Shown: positions 7,690 to 15,162 of the stretch, one piece after another
Position numbering within the stretch: the stretch's first letter is position 1
How the letters are laid out: every line of letters starts with the position of its first letter
Translations under genes and position numbers: made by a program
Notes under the pieces: generated by a model
What the model was told of the DNA's origin: nothing
What the model saw: the letters and a program-made list of their open reading frames with translations, nothing else
Databases searched by the model: none
Source of the DNA: Chitinophaga polysaccharea
GTDB lineage: Bacteria > Bacteroidota > Bacteroidia > Chitinophagales > Chitinophagaceae
DNA length: 64,000 bases
Assembly: GCF_007829335.1 (NCBI RefSeq)
Contig: NZ_VIWO01000010.1
Span: 124,001-188,000, forward strand
Direction: 5' to 3'

Positions 7690-10077
7690 TTACTCAGACC
7701 TCAACGATTTTACCGGGTCTGTCAGTGCTGCTTTTATAGATCTGTATCCTATGGTGAAGGTTACAATTAGCAATGAAATAAGGATCGCAAGCACGAACAC
7801 GCCTAATCCAAGCCCTATCCGATATGCAAACGTATCCAGCCACTTAGTCATGGTCCACCATGCCAGCGGGGCGGCAATCATAAATGCCATAAATAACATA
7901 GACAGGAATTCCTTGCCAAATAACCACACAATGTTTTCCACACTTGCCCCCAGCGCTTTCCTGATACCTATTTCCTTTGTCTTCCTTGCTGCCATAAAAG
8001 AGATCAGTCCATATAAGCCAAAACAGCCGATAATGATAGAAACAATGGTAAAGACCTGGATAAGCTTAAAGAACATATCATCAGACTTATAGAATTGTGC
8101 AATGCGGTCATCCAGGAAACTGTATTTGTAGATGTAATTGGGATTTACCGTTTTCCAGGTGCTTTCAAGAGAGGCCATGATAGGCCGTAGGTTCGCTATA
8201 TTGATCTTTAATGCGCAATTGTGGTAGTGGTGATCTGAGGTAGAGATGTAAATAGGGTCTATTCCGCCGTGTAAAGACTGGTTATGAAAATTCTTCACAA
8301 TGCCTACTACCGTACCCGTTTTACCATTAATGACAGCCGTTTGCCCCAGCGCTTCCTTGAAGCTCTTGAGCCCTAATTTCTTTACCGTTTCTTCATTGAA
8401 CAGGAATTCACGCACGGTATCAGACGCAAAAATGTTACGTCCAGCCAGTATTTTCAGTCCAAAGGTGGATATATACTGGTCGTCCCCTGCCTTAAAGAAG
8501 ATGGAAAAGTTCTCCATCTCCGGACGGGAGGCAAAGCGTACACCGGTACTGGGCGTATTTTCTGAAGCAGGCGCGTCTGCACAGAAGGTCACCTTTTCAA
8601 TCCCTGCTATCTGGGAGAATTGCGACCGTAGCGTGCTTATGGTTGTAATATGATTATCCGGAACGGGCAGCATTACGATGGCGTCCTGTTTAAAACCCAG
8701 GTTTGCCTGCCTGGTATAACGCATCTGGTTAGCAATAACAATGGTGCCGATGATTAGCAGCTGCGAGATGGCAAACTGTGTAACTACCAGTCCTTTTCGC
8801 AATGAAAAACCGCCCATTTGTTTTTTGGACAACGTGTTCTTAAGTGCAAGCACCGGCTGTGAGGTCGCTATGATCAGGCCGGGGTATCCTCCGGAAATGA
8901 ATACAATTATTATTAACAACAGCAACAGGAATATGAGCAGGACCGGGTCATGGATAATATTGATCTCTACCTGCGTACCAAAAAGCACGTTCAGAGAGGG
9001 AAGTGCCAGCTGCGCTATTACAAATGCCAGTAACATGGCAATACCTGCTATCAGGGCTGTCTCTATAATGAACTGGCTGAACAGTTGCCCACGTAGGCTT
9101 CCCAATACCTTCCTTACGCCAATTTCCTTAGACCGCCCCTGCGCCTGGGCAATACTCATATTAATAAAGTTGATGCAGGTGGAGACAATGAGCAGGAAAC
9201 CTATGAACATCAATGCCCACAGATTCTTCTTGTCCACATGCCCGTTTAGCTTAATGCCGTTCAGATCCGGGTTGAAATGTATATCGGAGAGCGCCTGCAG
9301 TTTGAACCGGAACACCTGTGCCATCTTTTTATCATAGTGCCTCGTGGAAATATCTGCCAGCACCTGTTTGTCTACCGCTGCAGGGGTAACGCCCGGGCGT
9401 AACAGCAGGTACACCTGGAACTCCTCGTTCACGTTAAACCACCACTTCCTGGCCATCGAGGGGCTATGATTTTTAAGGGTTTGGAAAGGCAGGTATACCT
9501 CCGACCGGAAGTCAGTACTAGCCGGCAAATCCTTTAATATGCCAGAAACAGTGAAGGCCAGCGTATCATCCAGGTACAGGGTCTTGCCAATTGGATCCGC
9601 TGATCCAAAATATTTCTTAGCCATCCGCTCAGTAATAACAGCAGCATTGGGATCAGCCAGCATCGTTTTTTTATCGCCGCGCAGTAACGGGAAGTTGAAG
9701 ATGTCGAAAAATGCTGGTTCAGCAAAAACGATCTCCTCTTCAAACTTCTGGTCTATTGTGGTGGATATGATCTTCTTTGACAGCATGGTTATCCTGGCCA
9801 CCTTTTCGGCTACGGTATAATCATCCCTGAATATTTCAGGCAACGGGGAGGGCACGCCTGGGCTATAACTTACCTGGTCTTCATGAAGCTCGGAATACAC
9901 ACGGTATATCCTGTCCTCGCTCGGGTGGAAATGGTCGAAGTTGAGGTGATATTTTACCAGCGTAAAGATGAGTATTGCGCATGCAATTCCCAGGGCAAAG
10001 CCAAGTATGTTGATTACCGAGTAACCCTTACGGCGTATTAAATTCCGCCAGGCAATCCTGAAATAGTTTCTTAACAT
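7690..10077 (-). CDS. FtsX/MacB-type ABC transporter permease
   Basis: A 795-residue protein with the duplicated MacB layout: an N-terminal membrane helix (about 20-42), a large periplasmic MacB_PCD domain, an FtsX block of three helices (about 285-410), then a second helix/periplasmic/FtsX unit ending near residue 785. Both FtsX blocks carry the hallmark strings KEIGVRKVLG and KEIGIRKALG. MacB-type permeases drive periplasmic mechanotransmission for export of peptides, lipoproteins or drugs and need an ATPase. None is adjacent, so the ATPase must be encoded elsewhere. It is a lone gene with a sigma-54-like promoter and a pair of upstream dyads. The cargo is unknown. Confidence 0.9.
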   Translation of the reverse strand: MLRNYFRIAWRNLIRRKGYSVINILGFALGIACAILIFTLVKYHLNFDHFHPSEDRIYRVYSELHEDQVSYSPGVPSPLPEIFRDDYTVAEKVARITMLSKKIISTTIDQKFEEEIVFAEPAFFDIFNFPLLRGDKKTMLADPNAAVITERMAKKYFGSADPIGKTLYLDDTLAFTVSGILKDLPASTDFRSEVYLPFQTLKNHSPSMARKWWFNVNEEFQVYLLLRPGVTPAAVDKQVLADISTRHYDKKMAQVFRFKLQALSDIHFNPDLNGIKLNGHVDKKNLWALMFIGFLLIVSTCINFINMSIAQAQGRSKEIGVRKVLGSLRGQLFSQFIIETALIAGIAMLLAFVIAQLALPSLNVLFGTQVEINIIHDPVLLIFLLLLLIIIVFISGGYPGLIIATSQPVLALKNTLSKKQMGGFSLRKGLVVTQFAISQLLIIGTIVIANQMRYTRQANLGFKQDAIVMLPVPDNHITTISTLRSQFSQIAGIEKVTFCADAPASENTPSTGVRFASRPEMENFSIFFKAGDDQYISTFGLKILAGRNIFASDTVREFLFNEETVKKLGLKSFKEALGQTAVINGKTGTVVGIVKNFHNQSLHGGIDPIYISTSDHHYHNCALKINIANLRPIMASLESTWKTVNPNYIYKYSFLDDRIAQFYKSDDMFFKLIQVFTIVSIIIGCFGLYGLISFMAARKTKEIGIRKALGASVENIVWLFGKEFLSMLFMAFMIAAPLAWWTMTKWLDTFAYRIGLGLGVFVLAILISLLIVTFTIGYRSIKAALTDPVKSLRSE

Positions 10078-10155
10078 AAATCGTTTTTTTCTATAAGGAT
10101 GTTAATGCTGCCGGCCAATTTCCTCAAACGCGCATACCTGAAGGCACCTGCGTGC

Positions 10156-10171
10156 TGCAAATAAGTTGCCA
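10156..10171 (-). promoter_or_regulatory. Sigma-54-type -24/-12 promoter of the first permease gene
   Basis: On the minus strand this reads TGGCAACTTATTTGCA, with the invariant GG and GC separated by exactly 10 bp and a close match to TGGCACN5TTGCA. It lies about 80 bp upstream of the permease ATG, and no TAnnTTTG box is evident there. Two dyads about 55 bp further upstream fit enhancer sites. Inferred from sequence only. Confidence 0.55.
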
Positions 10172-10224
10172 TATCTAAAAAATGCGATTGCTGGGCCAAT
10201 TACGTATTTTGGGCGGTAGACAAT

Positions 10225-10262
10225 TGTTCGCATACGGACATTTCTCTGTTCAAAACTGAACG
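10225..10262 (-). promoter_or_regulatory. Tandem dyads, candidate enhancer (UAS) for a sigma-54 activator
   Basis: Two 16-bp elements, TGTTCGCATACGGACA (10225-10240) and TGTTCAAAACTGAACG (10247-10262), share TGTTC-N6-GRACR and are exactly 22 bp apart, two helical turns. The near one begins 55 bp from the -24 GG. The same geometry recurs before the second permease gene at 20293-20330. Confidence 0.5.
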
Positions 10263-10767
10263 ATTTTGTAATAGTACCTGTACAGCGCCATATAGCGCAA
10301 CAGCTGTAGTTGCAGTAGATCTGTTTACACGAAAAAATAGCGTTTACTAAATGATAACACCGTACATCGATATGGAAGCCGGTAGATCATACGTTATTAT
10401 AGTTTACGGTTCCAGATTGAATTTTTGATCCGGGACGCCAAACAATACATGGGCCTGGAAGAATGCCGGCTGTTAGTGAACCCAAATTATATAACCATTT
10501 TAATTTTCCGCTCATGACGGTATCATTAATGAAACTTACTTGTTGGGCCGGGTTACCCGAAAAGGAGCATACCCCCTTTTCCATACGGAGCATCAAAACC
10601 TCGTTCTATAACACGTTTCTCACAGAAACTATTTTTTCAAACTTAGGTCTGGAGCTGAGTTGTAATAAAATAAAACGACTCTATTCCAAATGCTTTAATA
10701 TCGGCGCTATGGCCGCTTAAAAACTACCGAACTTTTGCACATAAATATCGGGGACTAAAATACAGAG
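10263..10767. other. Non-coding stretch with no recognisable gene
   Basis: About 500 bp between the permease control region and the monooxygenase gene. I tried both strands and found only short frames without recognisable protein character (for example 10463-10720), no tRNA-like fold and no strong hairpin. It may be a decayed gene or long leader DNA; I cannot tell. Confidence 0.4.
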
Positions 10768-11958
10768 TTAGTCAGCTTCTCCAAACAATTGTTTCCCTCC
10801 TGCTGTTGATGCATGCACGGCTGCGCTGCTGTAGCTGATCATGCGCTGCTCATAATCTGCGATGGCAGTTGTCAAGGGCCATGTTCCACTCGCGGCCTTT
10901 CCCAGGTTGGCAGCGAGCAGGGCCGCATCCTGTAGTGCGGTGTTGGCACCCAGTCCGGCGGCGGGACTCATCACATGCAGTGCATCTCCCATGCCGGTTA
11001 TTGTGTTGGGCAGCCTTGGTTGCAGTGTGCCGGCGCTTCTCACGGGGATAATGGTGGCCATGGACATATCGGCTTGTTCAAACAGCGCCCGCAAAGACGG
11101 CGCCCAGTTACGAATACGTTCACCTATCATACTATGCAGTGCTTCAGGCGTGTATCTCAACGGATGCGCCGGGCTGATGTTGAGTGCTGAACGATGGCCG
11201 ATGATGGCCCAGTACATATAGTCGTCAACGTGAGTAAGCCGGATGCCGCTTCCGGATTCATCGGCCAGTGTTTGCGGAGAGGCTTTAAATTTCATGGCAT
11301 CGATGATCACCGCCAGGCCGGCGTCAAATATGGTAGAGGTGCCGGTTTTCAGTATATCAGCAACGGCATTGTTGTGCTGTAAGGTTTTCCCGTAGATGCA
11401 GATATTACCTGTATCCACAGGTGCAGAGCCGGGGAAGAGCTGCCGGGCAATGGCAGAATTGACGCCATCCGCGGCTACCAGCACATCGCATACATGCATG
11501 TTGCCATCCGGGAAGTATAGCGCTATCTTCCCGTCATTGCGCACTTCCCAGTTTACGGCATTGTGATTGAAGTGAATATGTTCCCTGATACCGCCCATCA
11601 GTATCTCCCGCAGTGTGAGCCGGTGCGCCTTCAGGTCTGCGGCATCATCGCTGCTGCTGTCCATCCAGGAGTAAATCCATTTATCATTAACAGTGTCCAA
11701 CGTTGGCTGCAGCGTGCGCACGCCGGGATGAGGGATAGCACAGGTATCGCGGAACAAGGTATATGTATCCGGGGAAAGGCAGAAGCGGAGCGCCTCCTGG
11801 CCGTTCAGGTCTATCCTGATCCTGTAGCCCTGTGTTCTGCTGTCCGGTGCTTCATCTCTTTCAAATACCTCGAAATCTATTCCCTGCTGATGTAATCCCT
11901 GCGCCAGGCATAAGCCGCTGATGCCTGCACCTGTAATAGCTACCTGTATTTTTTTCAT
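10768..11958 (-). CDS. FAD-dependent monooxygenase (aromatic hydroxylase / TetX-like fold)
   Basis: A 396-residue group A flavin monooxygenase. The FAD ADP-binding motif GAGISGLCLAQGL is at residues 10-22, followed by an acidic cap (FEVFERDEAPDS). The second FAD motif GDALHVMSPAAGLGANTALQDA is near residues 300-322. Such enzymes hydroxylate small aromatics or inactivate antibiotics of the tetracycline type using NAD(P)H and oxygen; the substrate is not readable. The AraC-type regulator gene ends 94 bp upstream on the same strand and may control it. No signal peptide, so cytoplasmic. Confidence 0.88.
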   Translation of the reverse strand: MKKIQVAITGAGISGLCLAQGLHQQGIDFEVFERDEAPDSRTQGYRIRIDLNGQEALRFCLSPDTYTLFRDTCAIPHPGVRTLQPTLDTVNDKWIYSWMDSSSDDAADLKAHRLTLREILMGGIREHIHFNHNAVNWEVRNDGKIALYFPDGNMHVCDVLVAADGVNSAIARQLFPGSAPVDTGNICIYGKTLQHNNAVADILKTGTSTIFDAGLAVIIDAMKFKASPQTLADESGSGIRLTHVDDYMYWAIIGHRSALNISPAHPLRYTPEALHSMIGERIRNWAPSLRALFEQADMSMATIIPVRSAGTLQPRLPNTITGMGDALHVMSPAAGLGANTALQDAALLAANLGKAASGTWPLTTAIADYEQRMISYSSAAVHASTAGGKQLFGEAD

Positions 11959-12052
11959 GCTTTGCGTTGAAGAACTGTTTGGTCAGTTAAACGGTGCAAA
12001 GGTCATTCAACAAGGGGTGTGAGGCAAGACAGGAATCAGGGGAAGAATAGGA

Positions 12053-12886
12053 TTATTCGCGGGAACTTTTCCTGGCTTGGGCGGGCGTCATGCCGCTGAT
12101 CTGTTTAAATAAGCGGCAGAAATAAGAGTAGTCATCGTATCCCAGCTTGTAGGCCAGTTCTTTGATGGAGATATCGGTATAATACAATATGCGCCTGGCT
12201 TCTGTGATGACCTGGTCCTGTATGTGCCGGCTTAGGGGTATACCGGTTTGCTCTTTTACCACTTCGTTGAGATAGGAGAGGGAGATGTGGAGACGGGCGG
12301 CGTAGTCAGCAGGACTTTTCATGGTAATATAATGTTGTGAAAGCAATTGCCTGAACTGGTGGAGCAGCTGTGCTGGCCGGGAGCCAGGTTGCTGACGTGC
12401 AGGCCCATGCTCGCTATAGGCATCTGCACAGATACCTGTGCAGAGGTCAGTAGTGGCGTGCAGCAGTTGAGATGAAAAATGAAAATGTTTCCTGCTGGTA
12501 TAGAACTCATATAAAAGGGAGATACTATGAGAGAGTGCGGCGGCCTTTTGTTTATGCAGCCTGATAGCGCCGGTGAAAGGTACCGCGCTATTAAACACGA
12601 ACTGGTAATTTTCGTGTACCCATTCCCGTCTGACAGAAAATATCCAGGCGTGGCATTGCCGCGCAGACAAAGCACGATGTACCTGTCCAGGCAGGATACA
12701 TAGTACCTGACCGGCTTTCAGCGGGATGGTTTTAAAATCTACGGCCACCACGCAGCTGCCTTTCTCCAGGATCACAAACTGGTAGTGGCTGTCGCGGTGC
12801 GAATTTTTCCGGTAGATGCTGTGGGAATTTACAGCGGTCAACTTTTTTATCTCCTGCTCCTCCGGAAGTGAATGTATGGGGATCAT
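12053..12886 (-). CDS. AraC-family transcriptional regulator
   Basis: A 277-residue protein with an N-terminal cupin-like sensor domain (about 30-120, FVILEKGSCVVAVDFK and LKAGQVLCILPGQVH) and a C-terminal pair of HTH motifs (about 175-275). The second contains the family signature IKELAYKLGYDDYSYFCRLFKQISGMTP. It precedes the FAD monooxygenase gene on the same strand, so that gene is a likely target. Upstream DNA has a small inverted repeat ATTATGA/TCATAAT (12905-12936) that could be autoregulatory. Inducer unknown. Confidence 0.9.
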   Translation of the reverse strand: MIPIHSLPEEQEIKKLTAVNSHSIYRKNSHRDSHYQFVILEKGSCVVAVDFKTIPLKAGQVLCILPGQVHRALSARQCHAWIFSVRREWVHENYQFVFNSAVPFTGAIRLHKQKAAALSHSISLLYEFYTSRKHFHFSSQLLHATTDLCTGICADAYSEHGPARQQPGSRPAQLLHQFRQLLSQHYITMKSPADYAARLHISLSYLNEVVKEQTGIPLSRHIQDQVITEARRILYYTDISIKELAYKLGYDDYSYFCRLFKQISGMTPAQARKSSRE

Positions 12887-13067
12887 GAGATGAAGTTAAG
12901 ATGTATTATGATAAGTCATTGTTTACATTTCATAATGATTGGTTTTAGTGTATCCGGGTTTCTACTGGTGTAGGCGTATTTGTACTGATTCTTGTAAGAA
13001 ATCAGCGTCACCACTTTTAATTCTTATCAAAATATAATTGCTTTGTGATACGAATGCAATTACGCAC

Positions 13068-13958
13068 CTAAGAGCTAATTTCAAGCTTATATCCTTTGCC
13101 GCGCACAACAACAATATTGATGTCAGGGTCAGGTTCCAGTTTTTTTCTAAGTTTTGAAATGAACATATCCAGACTGCGACCTACAATAACCCCTTCATCT
13201 TCCCATATCTCTTTCTGCAACCGGCTTCGTTCTATAGTCTCGTTTGGAGACAACGCGAAAATGTGCAGTACACGCGTTTCAGTAGCAGTTAAGTCTATTG
13301 TCTTCCCATTTATCACAAGCCTGCGAGCCTCCACATCGAACAACATCGACCCCAAAGTGAACACACCAATACGCTGACTGTCAGGCGGGACTCTCCGCGG
13401 CTTAGCAGACCTCAGAAAAATAAATCCAACGAATGCTAAAACTGATAGGCTGCCCAGAAGGTATCCCTTCCGGGCAATATTTATGTCCGTTGGTTTAAAC
13501 TTAATGTCCACCATATAACATGCTGTGGGTTGTTTTCTCCCTCTACATGCTATAATATCCTCTTTTCTACTTGCGGAAATAGCAAATCCATAGGCTACAG
13601 TGCCGTTGCCACAGTTAAGCATGTTAACAACATAATCACCTGCGAGCGGGTCTTTTGCTAACAAACGTTGCGTAATGTTTACAAGTGAGTCGGGTTGAAA
13701 AGTAAAAGCATTCTCAAAGCTGATCCGGTATTCATTCTCTCCAATCGTTTTTACCGGAAGTACCCTTGACGTACTGTCGCCCGACTGTAAAAGCAGTTCA
13801 TGTCCGATTCTGCGGAGTAAAACTTCCCTTCTGGCGATGTCAAAATCGTCGTTTCCTTTCATGCTGAAAGCCACACAGATTATAGAGATAAACGAGAGTA
13901 ATATCAATCCGAACAGGTACTTGCGTTTCCCGGAGAGGAGATTTCGGCTATCCGACAT
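13068..13958 (-). CDS. Membrane-anchored winged-helix (OmpR-type) one-component regulator
   Basis: A 296-residue protein with two membrane helices (about 14-33 and 163-182) enclosing a ~130-residue periplasmic domain. The C-terminal cytoplasmic winged-helix DNA-binding domain (about 195-295) shows LTATETRVLHIFAL, GRSLDMFISKLRKKL and the end motif VVVRGKGYKLE. The layout senses outside and binds DNA inside, like a ToxR-type regulator with the domains in reverse order. The periplasmic part contains three cysteines (NMLNCGNG, IIACRG, PTACYM), a possible redox handle. It is divergent from the secreted 214-residue protein gene, and phased ATTTACAA repeats begin 4 bp upstream of its start codon. 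Confidence 0.85.
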   Translation of the reverse strand: MSDSRNLLSGKRKYLFGLILLSFISIICVAFSMKGNDDFDIARREVLLRRIGHELLLQSGDSTSRVLPVKTIGENEYRISFENAFTFQPDSLVNITQRLLAKDPLAGDYVVNMLNCGNGTVAYGFAISASRKEDIIACRGRKQPTACYMVDIKFKPTDINIARKGYLLGSLSVLAFVGFIFLRSAKPRRVPPDSQRIGVFTLGSMLFDVEARRLVINGKTIDLTATETRVLHIFALSPNETIERSRLQKEIWEDEGVIVGRSLDMFISKLRKKLEPDPDINIVVVRGKGYKLEISS

Positions 13959-13961
13959 ACC

Positions 13962-14001
13962 ATTTACAATTTATTTACAAAGGTTACATTATTATTTACA
14001 A
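13962..14001. promoter_or_regulatory. Phased ATTTACAA direct repeats, candidate OmpR-type operator
   Basis: ATTTACAA occurs at 13962, 13973 and 13994, with a degenerate copy GTTACATT at 13983, giving start-to-start steps of 11, 10 and 11 bp. Tandem direct repeats at one helical turn are the usual binding mode of OmpR/PhoB-type winged helices, and the neighbouring gene encodes one. They sit in the divergent promoter region, so both autoregulation and control of the 14061 gene are plausible. Confidence 0.55.
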
Positions 14002-14060
14002 TCCAAATTTCCAGGCTGAAAAGTAGGAAGTTAATTTCGTTGAAATCAATTTTATAAGAT

Positions 14061-14705
14061 ATGAAAAATAAAAAAAATGCCTTAAACGGATCTGATTCAT
14101 CAGGAGATAGATCTATGTTAATTAAACCTACAAAAAATATGAAAAAAGTTATTTATGCGTTGGTCTTACCGCTGGTTGTGGTAAGCGGACTAGTATTTGC
14201 TAATCGCGAAATGAAAAATGAAACTTCTAAAAAATCAACCCCAAAGCCGCTCTCTGCTGCCGAAATGAAAGCCGAAAGGGAAAAATGGGAGGCTACCCCT
14301 GAGGGTATAAAGTACAAAAAATGGGAAGCGTCTCCCGAAGGTAAAAAAGTGTTTGCCGGGGAAGCGAAAATAAGGAAGTATATAAGTGCTTTTACCAACA
14401 TGGAGGCTGTTGTAACTGCTCTTTCTCTTCCGCCAGGTTCACGATTAGGTTTCGGAGTGATGGCCAGGATTAATGGTGACGACTATATTCTGAGTTTTGG
14501 ACCGGAAAAGTCTGACGGGAATTTTTTCAACTTTAACAATGAATTTCAGCAATTGCATAGCCTGAAAGTTAACGACAAAATAATTATAAGGAGCCATAGT
14601 GTATCGCACGCGCCTAAATATTTATACCCAATAGTATCAGGCGATTATGTAGAACGAGATAATAAAATAATTTATAAACGTGCCCCTCACAAAGGCGGTT
14701 GCTGA
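14061..14705 (+). CDS. Secreted protein of unknown function with WEA(T/S)PEG repeats
   Basis: Up to 214 residues from the ATG at 14061. An alternative ATG at 14139 begins a clean signal peptide (MKKVIYALVLPLVVVSGLVFA). After it come a lysine/glutamate-rich stretch with a short tandem repeat (KWEATPEGIKY, KWEASPEGKKV) and a ~110-residue domain (FGVMARINGDDYILSFGP, LKVNDKIIIRSHSVSHAP). The protein ends in Cys. I do not recognise the family. It is divergent from the membrane-anchored regulator and shares its putative operator, so it is the most likely target gene and may act in the periplasm or cell envelope. Confidence 0.7.
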   Translation: MKNKKNALNGSDSSGDRSMLIKPTKNMKKVIYALVLPLVVVSGLVFANREMKNETSKKSTPKPLSAAEMKAEREKWEATPEGIKYKKWEASPEGKKVFAGEAKIRKYISAFTNMEAVVTALSLPPGSRLGFGVMARINGDDYILSFGPEKSDGNFFNFNNEFQQLHSLKVNDKIIIRSHSVSHAPKYLYPIVSGDYVERDNKIIYKRAPHKGGC

Positions 14706-15162
14706 GTAAATAAATTATGAATCCGTACACGTCTAGACTTTGTTCTGGATGCTTGTTTTCACACTGATCCGCATAAAGATAAACCTCAAAACTGAAATCC
14801 TTATGCAGGACGTTATTAGATTCGAATCACAATAAAAGACACAATTAATTCATTATCAAAAACTTGCATTTATAAATTATTTCAAATCGAATAGAAAAAG
14901 GTGCTGATTTTGTACAGTGAGGCCGGCATTAAAGAAAAAGCCTTACGGTTCCATACTGTAGGGCTTTTTTGTTACCTCTTATTTTTCTTTTCTTGTGGTG
15001 TCGGATCAAGTCGAAACCTGGGGATGAGCGCCATCCTTCATGGACAGTGTGGGCGCACCATCCAAGGCTATAACGAGGAGGATACTAAATTAATTTGATG
15101 TGATTCTTTTTGGTATATTTATATAGTAAATAATAAGCGTATTAATCCTCAACTTTTCCCTC
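14706..15162. other. Intergenic region of 457 bp, hairpin only
   Basis: No gene that I can support on either strand. A 65-codon plus frame at 14901-15098 has no recognisable features and overlaps the hairpin at 14938-14970. The last 60 bp before the gene at 15163 are AT-rich, as expected of a promoter, but I find no exact TAnnTTTG box. Confidence 0.5.
14938..14970 (+). terminator. Hairpin with T run, probable terminator
   Basis: AAGCCTTAC/GTAGGGCTT (one G-T pair) with an 11-nt loop, followed by TTTTT and preceded by an A-rich run. It is 230 bp after the 14061 gene, so that transcript would have a long 3' tail if it ends here. Confidence 0.55.

Noticed and set aside
8741..9337. A 198-codon plus frame antisense to the first permease
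   Set aside because: Shadow of the permease helices, with no plausible start context.
10463..10720. 85-codon plus frame in the 10.3-10.8 kb gap
   Set aside because: No recognised motif, and the frame on the other strand is equally open; not supported as a gene.
14901..15098. 65-codon plus frame before the 15163 gene
   Set aside because: It overlaps a terminator-like hairpin and has no protein character.
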